A stretch of 64,000 nucleotides of DNA from Dryococelus australis (taxonomy: Eukaryota > Arthropoda > Insecta > Phasmatodea > Phasmatidae), in assembly GCA_029891345.1 (NCBI GenBank), contig CM057000.1, positions 135,810,163 to 135,874,162 on the forward strand, written 5' to 3'. This document shows positions 21,594 through 33,840 of this stretch, piece by piece (position 1 is the stretch's first letter; the number at the start of each line of letters is the position of its first letter). The position numbers and the translations under genes were made by a program. The notes below the pieces were generated by a model. That model ran no database searches, had not been told where the DNA came from, and saw only the letters and a list, made by a program, of their open reading frames with translations.

Positions 21594-23040
21594 GTACCCA
21601 AAACGACACATGCACTTACTTAACAAAATTAATAGATGTAAAATAATATATTAATAGCATGTAAAGCGTGATTTTATTACTTTTACTATTGCACAAAATG
21701 AGCTCGTGTTTCCAAAAGTTATTATCAACTAATCTTCAGGAAAAATGCAACTTAATTTCATTTTACGGTTACATGAACAAATACATGAAAACAAAAGACA
21801 GCAAAAACAAAACGCTGCACACGCTGCACAGCCTTGTAAAAAAAAACTCGGGATGAACGAGTAACAAAACGTGCAAGTTTAGAAGGCTGTAATTTAATCC
21901 GTTAGTCTATCAAAATTTAAAGCTTACATGCGGATAATATCCCGGTACACATAGAAAAAACCATATTTTGCAACCGTTCAGTAATTTCCGTCAGAATAAA
22001 AAATAACGCACTCGTACTCTAGTGACTGCACGTAATTTTCAAGAAAATGAATGAAATTATACCAGTAAGCAAATAATTTATGTAAAACGTGAACAGTAAT
22101 ATAGCAATATTAAGATGTGCTAGCTAGTAGTTTTATAGGCCTCCGCAAGTTACTAACTGGTAGCAGTTCTACGAATGGGGTTCGCCTGTACTACAAACCA
22201 CACACAGCGCACCCACCGAGGGGTGCAAACTACTTGTACGCGAACTGCTGTCGTGTAATAGGAATCTTCCATGGCGGCTCATATAGCGGCTGGTATACTG
22301 GCTCGTACACAAGGGCCTATAGAAGCTTGTGCAAGAACCAAGTACGGCAGCAGGTATCGTGTAATATCCGCTTTACACTCGGGGGGGGGGGGGGGTGTCT
22401 CACACCGGTTGTAGCGGAGTAGATCGTCCAACACTGGCTCGTACCCTGGTACACGCTGCCATTTATTGGCGGGGAGGAGTGGCCCAGCCGGGACTCGTAT
22501 CCTGCCGACTCACGCCAATTTGCGGCGGATTAGGGGGAGAGAGGAACCGGATTTTATTCGAGCGCTGTCCACTAAGACAATCCCGCTCCTTCTAGGCCGT
22601 TGCAAACACCGCGCCAACCCGCACATGCGAAGATGCTCGGGGAGAGAGGAGTAACACTGACTACGGTTTTCGAAAGTCAAAGCTTTATGAATATCAATTT
22701 TGAGGATATTGTATGTTTTTGCTAACACCACATCGATGGTAACATGATTAAAACTAAATTACCAAATAGTTAGAGAACTAACATTAATCATTCATTATGG
22801 CGTAAATATGAGAATTCTAACACGAGATCTTTACTCACACGTCTTTCAAGAAAGCTATTTTAAAACATAGTTTGCTTTCAGATATATATTTTTTTTTACT
22901 AAGTTTTTGAAATCCAACGCTTGGTTCAACTGCGGGAATGTTTTGAATTCTAACTATTTTGATATTAAATTTATTCTCAGAAATTAGAATTGATATAAGA
23001 AAAACCTCAAAACTTTTTTGTGAGAAATATATTTAACATT
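21594..23040. other. Gene-free; GC-rich patch at 22120-22660
   Basis: No gene recognised. A GC-rich patch with a 15-G run (22381-22395) and repeated 'actggctcgtac' words may be an unclassified repeat. Overlapping open frames there reflect composition. Confidence 0.35.
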
Positions 23041-23044
23041 GTTC

Positions 23045-23150
23045 TAATAATATGAACAATATTATTCTGAGATCCATCCTAATTAATAAATTTTGTTCAA
23101 GTCAAAGATTTCTACGTTAGTATGGATCTCAGAACAATTGTTCTCGTTAT
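23045..23150. repeat. Imperfect inverted repeat
   Basis: The left arm containing TTCTGAGATCCAT and the right arm containing ATGGATCTCAGAACAATTGT are complementary over about 30 bp and separated by about 45 bp. It could be a small foldback MITE in AT-rich DNA. Confidence 0.55.
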
Positions 23151-23384
23151 TAATATATATAATATATATAATTTCTGTATTTCATTCTATTCATTTCTAA
23201 AATTCATTTTACTCCATCGTCATACATACTTCATTCAAACTATTATTGCATAATATCAGTATGAAAAAGTACTCAATCAGTTAAAAATGTTGAAAATAAA
23301 TTTTAGACTCTTGAACTTCCTAAACCGATCACCTTCCTGCCGCTTGGACAGCACTGCGGAATTTTTTGTCGAGTTTTTGTTTTC

Positions 23385-24090
23385 AAGGTCATTCAAGGTC
23401 ATGGGGTCAAGGTCGAGTTAGTCTGCGTCTAATATGGTGGCAGCAGTCTGTAATGTATTATGTTTGTTGACTTCTATGTATTTTTCCTGCGTTTTGGTTT
23501 TTAAGGTCATTAAAGGTCATGGGGTCAAGATCATGATTACTGGCTTCCAATATGGCGGACGGGCGATGCCTTCCAAGATGGTGGTCGCCTACCAAGGTGA
23601 TGGTTGCCTACCAAGATGATGGTCGCCTACAAATATGACGGTCGCCTACCAAGATGGCAGCCTTAGAAAAAAATAATGTTTACTAATATGGTGTCGTATG
23701 CGTCTACCAATATGGCAGACTCCAGTAATGTATAAACAAATTGCTAACGAAAAAATCAAGATGATGGAATGAGTATTAATGAGGGAAATGGGAGTGAGGG
23801 AGTCAGTCATGTACTGGGCGTGATACTTTGATGGGGGGGGGGGGGGGGAGCTCCGGAATTATAAGTTTTTTAAATACCTTTTTATAAATTCTTAAAAATA
23901 ATATTTTAATAATTTTTAATAATGGGCTACATTTTTAATAATACTAAAACCATTTTTTTAAATAAATTTTTTGTAATAATTTTTTTATGATTTTTAAGGT
24001 TTTTTAATTTTTTGGGATCGAAGGTTACCGGGGTCAGGGTCATGGGTCAAAGGTCAAAGATCAATAACCAAAGGTCATATGGGTCAAAAA
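23385..24090 (+). repeat. AGGTCA-rich block with 19-bp minisatellite
   Basis: Two copies of an 'aaggtcat..aaggtcatggggtcaag' phrase (23386 and 23506) and a third dense cluster at 24010-24083 give many AGGTCA or GGGTCA half-sites. Between them, at 23571-23660, about four to five units of CCAAGATGATGGTCGCCTA repeat with a 19-bp period. Further 'accaatatggcaga' words continue to 23715. A G-run of 14 lies at 23835. No coding signal. Confidence 0.6.
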
Positions 24091-24534
24091 TGGCAAACGG
24101 ATAACGTAACAACATGGCGGCCGGCCGAATCCGAATCCGATGCCCTTGCAGCAGACTTCGTATTTTCCTACTACAATCGTCTACTTAAAAATGAGGTACA
24201 ATCAAGAGAATATGCAATAACACAGCATCAGACTTCTTCAAATTTCACACTTTTAAATTTAAATATATATTATTATGTACACCTTGTATCCATAACGTAA
24301 GTTTGATATTAATAGCAATTCAGCGATAGTATGGGAATAACAGAAATTATTTGAAAAAAAAAGACATTATTGGCAACTGTCACAGAAGAAACTTTAGTTT
24401 TCCTTTTTCACGCCAAGTCAATCTACTGTCCGCGCGCCACCTCTGAGACCCTGGCAGGAATGCGACCTTGGAACGATAAGCCGGCTACGCTATACGACTG
24501 TACTATCGTACAAAGAAAACATTCACTCATCTCA

Positions 24535-25560
24535 AGGCAGCGGGGTCGCTAGTGGGGAACACGGAGTTTCTTGTTCACTGCTTGAACTGCACGTGCCTGA
24601 TGCACTGGAGGAATCACTACTGCCGTCAAGACGTACAACCATATTGTCAGTTACATCTGATACAACATCGTCCTATCCCCAGTATCCAGTCTCAATCTCC
24701 TGTACCTGACCACAGTACACTTCCCAGTCTGTCTTGGTTACACTGTCCTACAGATGACTGCTGGAGGTTAGGAGCCAGCTTCTCGGTAACCCACTTTATG
24801 AAATTAACACTGTTCGTTTGGCCGTGATAGTCGCCACTGGCAGTGCCGGCTTTATAGACAAGGAGAGCATTTCTTACATATCCGTCAACACCCCCAGCGT
24901 GTACTACAATTAATCGGCTACCCGAATACACATTAGCTTGTATGCCACACACTTCTTCATGTTGCCAACATTTACCAAATGTTAAATTACCGTCTATCCA
25001 CGTCTCGTCTATGTAGATAATTTGTTTCCCACCTTGTCTGTGCTGTTTAATTGCAACTAGATAGCCGTGGCTCCAAGATACGAGGTGAGGTCTCTGAATC
25101 AGTATCTTCCTGTGGCTTTGCGATTTTTTTCTATATCGAAAACCTAGTTGTTTTACCACCTTACACAACAAAGTATGCGGCCACGGAAAGTCTATTTTCT
25201 CCCTTACCACGGGCAGTAATTTTGCAATGGTAGGGACACGTTTTTCCTGAATATAGAAAGCCTTGACCGTACGCCAAATTACACATAGATCAAAGTCATC
25301 AATATTTACGACAGTTTGTTCCGACCTAGTTTTCCATTGTTTACCCGGCGTGTGCAAGCTACCGCCCTCCTCACTGTTATCCAGTTCTTTTTGTTCCGTC
25401 CGTATCTTTTTAATTAACGTCTGATACACTCCAGCGCAGTCTGCATCTCTCTTGTTTCCTGGTTTACTGTGAGAGAATAACGTTTTTTTTTCGCCTCTTC
25501 ATCACACTTTGCAATTATATTACTTACTATTGTCCGGTCCTCAGAATGCACAACGGTGTT
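24535..25560 (-). pseudogene. IS630-like DDE transposase relic
   Basis: The main minus-strand frame (25429-24692, 245 residues) contains DDFDLCVIWRTV...FYIQEKRVPTI, RPHLVSWSHGYL, then IIYIDETWIDGNLTFGKCWQ with the first catalytic Asp, and SRLIVVHAGGVDGYV...GDYHGQTNSVNFIKWV. This matches the IS630/Tc1/mariner-type 'DDE endonuclease' proteins common in arthropods and cnidarians. The expected VIDN (second Asp) and NPIE segments are missing: the frame degenerates after LAPNLQQ and only an acidic Ser-rich tail is discernible near 24535-24660. About 40 N-terminal residues can be traced upstream of the ATG to about 25560. Not functional. Confidence 0.85.
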
Positions 25561-26221
25561 TTACTTCCGGAAAGACATAACACTTGCAGTGGCAATGTTC
25601 ACGACACTTCGGAGCTAAATGTGTTACTGCGGATAGTACATACGCGTCCACGCTTCCCAATCCCCGCTGTGACTCACTGTCTTGCCTCCCCCTCTCCTCA
25701 TACCACGTGGTTTCAGAAGCTGGCGCGCGGACAGTACATGAATCCACACTTTGCGCGACATACATTGTATCATGTATTTTTTTCTTGCAGTTTCACATCA
25801 CAATAACCAAGAATTTTCTTTCGTACATATTCCCTTAAGTTTTTAAGAGCATGGGTGTCCACAGAATGGTGTAGCATCACGCTTTTTGGTAGGCCTTTGG
25901 TATGCTTAGAGTGCTGATGTGTAGGACGAAGAGATAGGTACAGCTGGTTTTGTGTCCCTGTTTTATTTTTTGCTGGAGAAAACAACGGCAGCCACCTTTA
26001 AGTGGAAATATTTGTTTCGCTGACAAAAAGGTATGAATAATTGAACGTGGATCTTGGTGAAGGAGCGCTCTTATTTCTCAATCTTCTCGCTGGATGTGAA
26101 TAAGTTAGTTTGTACTTGTAGGTGGCCGGCCCTCCGCGTTATTTTGTGTGTTGGTAAGTGTCACATGCTGAGCTAATGACAGAGAATCTGCACCAAGGAG
26201 GAGGCGGGGTTACAAAAGAAG
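25561..26221. other. Spacer between transposase relics
   Basis: No domain recognised on either strand. Overlapping open frames of 60-90 codons near 25541-25838 show no conserved motif. It may be non-coding transposon sequence. Confidence 0.3.
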
Positions 26222-26572
26222 CAACAAAATGATGTTCCTCAAATACATCTCTGTAGCTATGAAAGCATGTACCGCCGTACCAAGTGTAGCAGCTCTTTCA
26301 TAAGCAATACCGAATAAAATAACCACTTTTTTCTGAATGATGCACTCACCTGGATTTTACCTTAACAATTTTTAGAGTTCATCTGTATAGTATATATTCA
26401 AAGTCTTGAAGAAGGTGAAACCTAAAGGCTGGAGGAAATGTGTGGTGTGACCTGACAATAATAACCTCAAAATACCATTCTCATGAGCCGTGCGCAAATC
26501 TTCGAAATTTGTAGCGTATGTTGAGTGCCCATTCAAAAAAAACTTTTTCCTGCGTACTTGGTTTAACACACT
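26222..26572 (-). pseudogene. pogo/Tigger transposase C-terminal fragment
   Basis: The minus frame 26569-26372 reads FLNGHSTYATN (canonical 'LLDGHSTH', catalytic Asp now Asn), ENGILRLLLSGHTTHFLQPLGFTFFKTLN (canonical 'QPLD', third Asp now Gly). After a stop, FGIAYERAATLGTAVHAFIATEMY matches the 'GI.PYNP' approach of the family. It is a different copy from the one at 3060-4440. Both inspected catalytic positions are lost. Confidence 0.75.
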
Positions 26573-26577
26573 TAATT

Positions 26578-26860
26578 AAATGCCCCGACCTCAACCCTAT
26601 AGAACATCTTTGGGACGAATTGGATCGCCGGGCGAGGGCTCGTCAGGCGCGGCCAAAATCCATTGCTCAACTCATGGAATGGTTGCAAGAGGAATGGCGA
26701 CGAACCCCCGTGGATGTCCTTCAGACACTCGTAGAGAGCATGCCAGACAGGGTGGCTGCTGTTGTAGCCGCAAGAGGTGGCCCTACGAGATTCTAACGGG
26801 ATGACAACCACCGAGCAAACATTGTGGACAGGTGCCCAATTACTTTTTTGGTAGATAGTG
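26578..26860 (+). pseudogene. Tc1-family transposase C-terminus and 3' end
   Basis: CPDLNPIEHLWDELDRRARA, with the catalytic Glu of NPIE, is followed by KSIAQLMEWLQEEW and ends VVAARGGPTRF-stop at 26796, the standard Tc1 ending. Downstream, AATTACTTTTTTGGTAG ends near a TA at about 26860, consistent with the Tc1 right terminus. The N-terminal three quarters are missing; the fragment abuts the Tigger relic directly, in opposite orientation. The visible C-terminal frame is unbroken, suggesting the youngest of the three transposases here. Confidence 0.85.
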
Positions 26861-26883
26861 TATATGCAAGCAAGGACAGCGAC

Positions 26884-26936
26884 TATTTCCAAGGTTGATT
26901 TCAAAAGTGCTAACTTTATCGCGAACAGCCTTTAAC
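26884..26936. repeat. Long-type MITE right-end fragment
   Basis: 'aaggttgatttcaaaagtgc' followed by a CTTTATCGCGAACAGCCTTT terminus matches the right end of the long-type MITEs (35118, 62646). Confidence 0.6.
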
Positions 26937-27204
26937 ATCCATCCTCCCTGAAGTCAGAAACTTCTCTAACAGGTAGCGGCTCGTTCGCTTGTGCGTTACT
27001 GTGTTCCACACGCTTACGCTGTGCATAGTCCCTGAGATATTGAAGTGGTCCAGTGGTGGTGCTGCTCCATCGATGCCACTTTTCCCCTACATATTTTGTT
27101 CACAGACAAATATAAACATACATGCAGTATGTGAATGAAAACCAACTCTATGGTTTGTCAGCCAGGTTTTCATTCTGAACACAACACTATGCACTTTGCA
27201 TGTT

Positions 27205-27592
27205 AAGGTTAGGCTTCGCCATGAATCGGCGTATAGGGAAAAAATGATCAATTCGGGCATAGTTCTCAGTGTCGTTTTTTGTAGTATTATTTTCAACTAG
27301 AGATTTTTTATAGGAGAATGAACACATCTAGATTTGTAAACCTTCCAAAATTTTAAGTTTTTAATTTTAAATGCCCTTTCATTTTTCATAAAATTGTTAC
27401 ATTTTACAAATAATAAAAAAATTAATTTAAAATTAAAAAATAAAACTTAATACGGTTTACAAATCTAGATGCGTTCAATTTCCAAAAAAAAATCTTTGAT
27501 TGAAAATACATCTACAAAAAACGACTGTGAGATCCTTGTCCGAATTTAGAATTTAATTCCCTATACGCCGATGCATGGTGAAGCCTGGCCTT
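27205..27592. mobile_element. Foldback element with about 140-bp arms
   Basis: The left arm (27205-27345) and right arm (about 27450-27592) are inverted copies. Matching landmarks are 'aggcttcgccatg/catggtgaagcct', CGGCGTATAGGGA, GTCGTTTTTTGTAG and CATCTAGATTTGTAAACC. The AT-rich loop is about 100 bp. No coding capacity and no clear target duplication. Confidence 0.75.
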
Positions 27593-30065
27593 GATATCGT
27601 GGCCAATACTATACTAGAGTTCCTTGATTCCAGTAAAATAGTTGTTTTTAGTTACAATGTTTTTATTTTATTATGTAGTCTCAGTACGGGTTTTAATTTT
27701 TAAAGGTAAATTACTGACTCAGTGCAGTCGTTTATCCGGTATCTCGAAGGTCCCTTGCACAATCTGTAAGAATCCCCATGACAGTCAGTTGGTAATGGGG
27801 TACAGCGAGCGTTATTCCCACGGCCGTTACATTTGTCTGTTGTGACAAAATGGCCTTACAAGGCCTACAATCATGCTAAAGGATTACTAAATAACATTAA
27901 TAATGACATTCCTTGTTTTTATTTGTATCATTAATCTGCCCATAATGAAATAATTCTTAACATATACCAAGTATGTGCATTCTTCTTACATCCTAATATT
28001 TCTCAATGAATATCACATCATCCCCTTACTCGTAGCAAAATTCGTAATATCATTCAATCCGCTTACTAAAGAAGTGACAAAACGAGTATATCTGATGGTC
28101 TTGTGATGAAACTAACCTTTACCTGTGTATTACTTTTTGTATTCTCTGAAAATAAACAATCAGCACTTGCCAAGCTTAATTTGAGAATAATTTCATTTCC
28201 TATTATTGTTAACTGTGATGCAATGCATGCTGACATTACTAAGAATTTAGCGCACTGCGAAGTGCTTTATTTTCTTAATATGAACCCTGAGAACTTGGTA
28301 AAAAATTAAACTATTCTGACATATAATCATATTTTCAACGCCCATTTTAAAGTAACTCACAATTCACCATTCCTACACACAAATCACACCCATTCGAAGG
28401 TTTCTTACTTCCTTTTTCGGCGCGATTTGTATAACTGTTTACCAGGTTATTTACGAAACTCAACAACCCAGCGCTGAAACTCGATGAATCCAAACGAATT
28501 AAACTGTTGAGACAGTGACCCGGAAAACTTAAATGATACCTCAACAGCGTGCGTGATAATGAGTTGTTTCTGTAGAATTTATAGCCCATTGTATTTTAGT
28601 GGCATTAATTTTCTTAGCCACCGATAAATTTTTGTATCACTTTACAGTTATAACTATTGAATTCTATAGCCCTGTTTATGTTTTACATTTAAGTAAAATT
28701 GTAGGTTTTTTATTTAGTACGTTGGTCAATAATAAATATTGCACTTTTTTATAACTATTCGTTAGTAAGGCTAGTTATAAAATATTTTACTTGTCTGCAT
28801 GAAACAAACTACTACATGTGGCTAAAAGTCGCTGAGCACACCTATGATTCCACTCCATAAATTTGCCCAGTGAGGTATAATATAACCGAAAACACAAACG
28901 TTTGAAAAAGATGCACATGTTTGTTTTAATGATGAGCGAACAGATAGAGTTGTGTGTATTGGAAAAGGGCACGATTTTAGGGCCCGGAAATTCAAATACT
29001 CCGTCTGAGAAATTGCTCTGCAAATTAAACTTGTCATGGTATAACATTAACAATATCATAGTTAAGTGGGTACGTCAAAGAAGCGCTGGCCTCCAAGCAT
29101 CGCTCTGATACACGTTGTTCGCTGTTACTTGAGTCCTTCCTAGGATTTACTTTTCTACTCAGTCTGTATCCTTCCGCCGTATGTAATATTGACATTGTCA
29201 TGGGTCTGATCACTTTAATCATGCCTAGAGACCCGAGATATTCGCGAGTTCAGTGACCTGTAGGCTAGACTCCACAGTCTTTTATACTCTCATACAGATA
29301 TCAACTGTTTATCGGTGGATTGTTGTGGTAGTAAAAGGCAGTGATTGGGCGGACAATTTATTGCATGTTTTTTAACTGGCTCATTTACCTTCAGGGGGTG
29401 TCAAACAACACGTCAACCAATTACAAAAGTGAACGTTGTACCACATATTAAATGTACGTCTTTCTACACAGCTAATCGACATATTTCAAGTTAATATTTA
29501 TAATTATTGATGCTACATTCTACGTGTTTTTTCCCCACGTTGCAAATATTGTTTTACTACACAAACGACACGTGCTTTTTTTTTTTTTTACGTCCGTGCC
29601 CCCAAGGACGTGGCAAAGTGGACAATATACAGTCGGCAGAACAAAACCTCGAAAGAGAGCAAGAAAAATCCCTCGTTGAAGCAGAAAAATATTAAAACCC
29701 AATAAATCAAAAGTATACTTAGAATAAGTGTTAACTTACAACAAGTAAAAATCATGAGTTGTATCAGGAATATTTATTATAAATATTTTTCTCATTTTTT
29801 CTTCCATCTTTGTTTGCACTACAAATATATTTGTATATCAAATATGTTTCATGTAAAGTACAATTATTTGTTCGCTTAAATAAGTTGAGAATGTGTCTCT
29901 GTGCCCGCCTTTGACTGTCCGCTCAACATATCGCTTGACCACGAGGCAAGGGCAAAATACTGTGTTCTGCGACCCAACAGAAAATACGTTCTAAAACACG
30001 AAAAACTGTTTTATTATTAAAATTTAAAACTACATTCCTACATGCAAATGTAACACCAACCTTAT
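27593..30065. other. Gene-free AT-rich DNA
   Basis: No convincing gene. 29095-29260 has weak similarity to the long-type MITE interior ('cttccgccgtatgtaa' and 'atcactttaatcatgc'). Poly-T at 29576-29589. Confidence 0.4.
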
Positions 30066-30460
30066 TTGCGTGTTTGCTGGACGATCTGCTATGTTTACCC
30101 TTGTTACGACAAGGGACTATCCGACTGCCAAAACTTATCTCCACTATGCAACATAGCCTCCGGGCGCAGCCAGCGCCAATGGTATTCTGGCGAGCTCGTG
30201 GACGATGGAGCTTCGAGCGGCAGCCACCCGAAACAGTGGCGCCACTGGTGACGTGGTCGCCGGAAGGGAGGCCACGTGGACGGAAGTCGGCACCAACCAA
30301 AAAGTTTTTTGGCGTCCCAAGACTATCATCGAATGTTCTCTGGGGCCGTGATTGGTCGGATTCAAAAATTGGTGTTTTGGAGTAGGGGCAACTGCCCGAT
30401 CCTAGAGTATAAAACATTGGGAGGTGGTCGGTAGCCTCAGAGACCTACTTTCGTCAGGGG
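30066..30460 (+). promoter_or_regulatory. CpG-rich promoter-like island
   Basis: A GC- and CpG-rich island in AT-rich DNA. It has a CCAAT box on the minus strand (GTGATTGGTC at about 30350), a TATA-like AGAGTATAAAACATT at about 30404-30418, and about 30 bp further on 'cctcagagacc'. This spacing resembles a Pol II core promoter, either of a retrotransposon LTR or of a small gene, but no coding sequence follows: long-type MITE right-end sequence starts at about 30456. Open frames across it (minus 29923-30417, plus 30074-30385) look compositional. Confidence 0.3.
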
Positions 30461-30520
30461 CAGTGATCTTTTTTCTAAGGTTGATTTCAAAATTGCTCAC
30501 TTTATCGTGAACAGCCTTTA
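30456..30520. repeat. Long-type MITE right-end fragment
   Basis: 'ggggcagtgatc' and 'aaggttgatttcaaaattgc', ending with the CTTTATCGTGAACAGCCTTT terminus, match the last 65 bp of the long-type MITEs. Confidence 0.65.
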
Positions 30521-33261
30521 ACAGCCATTTTGTGACCAAACGCTACTTATGAAACTCAAAAAGATTATTCAGTAAAATCTTAATTTTTTTTTTTTACTCA
30601 GCCATGTTGGGATAAAACTAGGGATTTTAGATGGTTGTTTAAATGCTGAAATGCAGTAATGTTTTTAGAAGATGTATTCTTGCTATTAAAATGATAGGAA
30701 AGTTAAGAAAATGATTTTGAATAACCCAGAAGAAAGACTTATAATAATGAGTAATTGTGGAACACTCATTAAAAAAATCACCTTTTAGTGAAAATGTTAA
30801 AATTATAGAATATAATATTGCGAAGGTAATTGAATTTTCTGTATCTTTGTACTGAAGCCTCTTTCTTTGTGAAACATTATATTCATGAAAAATAAGTAGG
30901 AGAAAAAGAAAAGAAAACTTTCGTGTGATAGCATAATCACATATAAAATATATAATATATAATCACCACTGTCTATATTTTGGGTGATTACTTACCCCCT
31001 TAAATTTTGGAGTGTCTAAAAAGTAAGTTATTTCGGTATTGTAATTTATAAAATAATTTATCCTAGGTACATTTGCATTTTCTTCTAGCATTTGTATTTC
31101 AATACCCCGAATTGTTGTATTTTCTAGTGGGAATCATTCTTAGAACAAATTTTGGAAATCCCTAATGAATCATGTTGTGTTTTATAATTAATAAATTATC
31201 TATGACATGTTTTGAGGGAATTCGTGTGTGTTTTTGCCAGAAATCCTTATACTACGTGGCACTGTCTTATACTATTGTTTTGAGATTTTTTTTCACTTGC
31301 ATTGCTGGGTTGTGTATAAGCTCCCTACCACGCCCTTTGAGAAGGGCGTCGCAAAGCAATATATTTTAAAACATGTAAAAGTGTTATTTTTCAGAGGTGT
31401 AATTAAACACAATTTTTTCCAAGTTTTCAGATAACATCAAGTTTTTATTTTGACCAAAATATAAGCCTATAAGTTTCCATGATGGTTAATAGGAAAAACT
31501 ATAGTAAAGAATGAAAAACAATCCACCCGAAGGCGATTCTCCACGTATCCAACAGTGCTGACAGCGCTTTACATATTTACTTTAGAATAATTTAGTTTAT
31601 ACTGCTGAATAAGCACGAAGTTCCGCCAAAAATATAAGAGCGGAAAAGCCAACACTATACTACCGCTATCTAATATTTTCTCTTCTCTGGTCACATGGTC
31701 AGGTATTGCACAAAATATTTATTATTCTTACTGGCCGATATACATTTTACCAATGGCCACAGTTAATGATAATATTATGATGTATGATACAAAAACTGAC
31801 AAAATATTGATTATTTTCACTTGTTTGACTGATATATAATCATTATGCTAGATAACCATAAATCAACCAACAATTTTAGATGGTTTTTATAATACTAGAT
31901 CTTAATTCAATTTCTTTAAGAAATTCTATAGGAAAAAATCATTGCCAAACGAGCCCCTTACGAGGCCAACACATCATGCCTCCAAATTTGTTCAAAACAT
32001 CCAGCAAAGATTGAAATTCAAAGATATCTTTAAAATATTACGGCTGGATGAGCTTTCAGCTGTCATGTAAAAATTGTACCTCTGGAAAAAAAAACACTTA
32101 TTAAAATTTTACTTTATTTTGGGCATGGCTAACATTATTTTAAAACTTCATTTTAAAATTATGCCAAGTTTTACTTCTTTAGTGATCTTAAATATTCGCA
32201 ACATTTATTCATTAAAACATTCCTCGCCAACATGGCGCCTGACTCCTAAACCAGGTCACCAAATGCGCGTGCTCCAAATTTGCCATAAGGGCTATGGAGA
32301 AATTTCTTATTTTATGAAACTATTTCTTAACTGGCTGGGTGATTTCCTTCTGAGGCAGTGGCAATCCGAACCCGATCCAGATATCGCACCCATTTAAATA
32401 CAAATCGCAAACAATCTCCCATGGGAGCGGTAATCAAATACCACTGGCCAATGGGAACATAGATGGCCATATTAGGAAATGTCTGTCGAGGGTAAGCACT
32501 GAATGCGAATCATTTGGTTCGAAGCAGAAACATTTCCATGTACGGGATGCACACGTCACAAAACTCCCATGGTTCAGGCAAGCTGCAGGGTATGATATCA
32601 CGAGCGCGCGAAACCCAGGCGGCCAGCCTACTGGCCATCTGGTGGCTGACGTCAAAGGCATAGTTCATCGAAGCGCCGCCACCATGGGCTCAGCAGCACC
32701 CAGCGGGGCAGCGCTCGCCAGACGTGCTGGAAGAGAGCCGGTGCTCTGTTGGACTCCGAACCACTGCCGAAGTTCACCCAGGAGACAACTATGTTGAGTG
32801 CAGCAGTCCACCTGAGCTGCGTCGTAATCAGGTACTGCAAGAACAGCAGGAATGTAGTCGAGGCCACGTCTTCCTCACAATTTTCGGGCAGGTGGGAAAA
32901 TACAATTATTCGCGATGCTCAGCGCTACATTCTAGAAGCAACTCCGTGCTAAAAAAAAAAAAAAGCACTTAATTTCTCCGGGTGAGGCATCACAATTTAA
33001 TTTGCATTTATTTTTATTTTGATATCTTCTCATTTTTCATTATATTTTACCAAGCTAGGAAATTTTGAATTTGATTGTACTGTGGAAATTTTACTGCGTT
33101 TAAGGACAGGATATCAGCTAGTTTGCATTGTTGTGTTTATTTTATGTTAATTTTATTTTTCTTTTAATGGTCTCATATTTGTAAATGTTTCATTTTATTT
33201 AATTTTATTGTGAATTTCTTCAGACCCGGTATTCTATGTTTTGAAAGTTAGGACGTGAAAG
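30521..33261. other. Gene-free AT-rich DNA
   Basis: I see no gene. A moderately GC-rich patch at 32400-32900 has overlapping short frames but no recognisable domain. Poly-A of 14 at 32951. Confidence 0.4.
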
Positions 33262-33430
33262 TGGCACGTAAAGGCTTTTAGATAGTAGCTAGCATCCCAT
33301 TTGCCCACAGGTTCGAATCCTGACTACCCATTGGCTGGAACATTAGGTCCCCCTTAAGCTAGTCCGCCATAAGAGCTTTTCTCTCTCTTACCAGCCAACG
33401 TGAAACTTAGATGTATAGTTAAGACTCTCA
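33262..33430 (+). repeat. tRNA-like SINE candidate
   Basis: A perfect B box, GGTTCGAATCC, lies at 33311, preceded by a TAGATAGTAGCTAG stretch that could be a decayed A box. No acceptor-stem pairing supports a real tRNA gene. It differs in body from family 1 SINEs. Confidence 0.35.
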
Positions 33431-33840
33431 CCTGAACGTAGGTGCGGGGTAGAAATTTTAACATAGTATTTAGGGTGTTTTAGCTCCATTGGTGTTTTCA
33501 GAGTTATAATTAAGTGTATCCAGCAACAGTGAGTGCCTTTCCTGTCCCATTGCTAGGATTAATATGTAGCAGCTAGAAGTTAGACTACGTATATGTTCGA
33601 GTGTATCTCCGCGATATGACGGTGAGGCCCCTGATTTGATTATTTTCCTACGGCCTGCGAGACTTATGCCGGTCAACTTTTGTTTGCAATGTTGAGAGTG
33701 ACTATGTCTAATGAGACCCACAATAACTACGTCTCTTTTCCTACAGCAGATAAGCCTAACTACGTATCTTATTAATGGGGCACACATGGCATCTAACATA
33801 ATGTTATAGAAGCTTTGGCCCTATCTGCGACGCCATATTG
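33431..33840. other. Unidentified block with 109-codon minus frame
   Basis: The minus frame 33799-33470 is open for 109 codons. It contains RKRDVVIVGLIRHSHSQ and GASPSYRGDTL but no domain I can name, and it lies next to the SINE-like sequence. It may be a repeat open by chance. Confidence 0.25.

Noticed and set aside
25546..25838. Two overlapping plus frames as a gene
   Set aside because: No conserved motif; located between transposase relics with frames open on both strands.
30090..30125. 18S rRNA 3'-end-like 'ccttgttacgac'
   Set aside because: Only a dozen bases match and neighbouring sequence shows no rRNA.
29923..30417. 164-codon minus frame as a gene
   Set aside because: It spans the CpG-rich island and has overlapping open frames on the other strand; composition explains it.
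33311..33321. tRNA gene based on a perfect B box
   Set aside because: No acceptor stem or clear A box at the right spacing.
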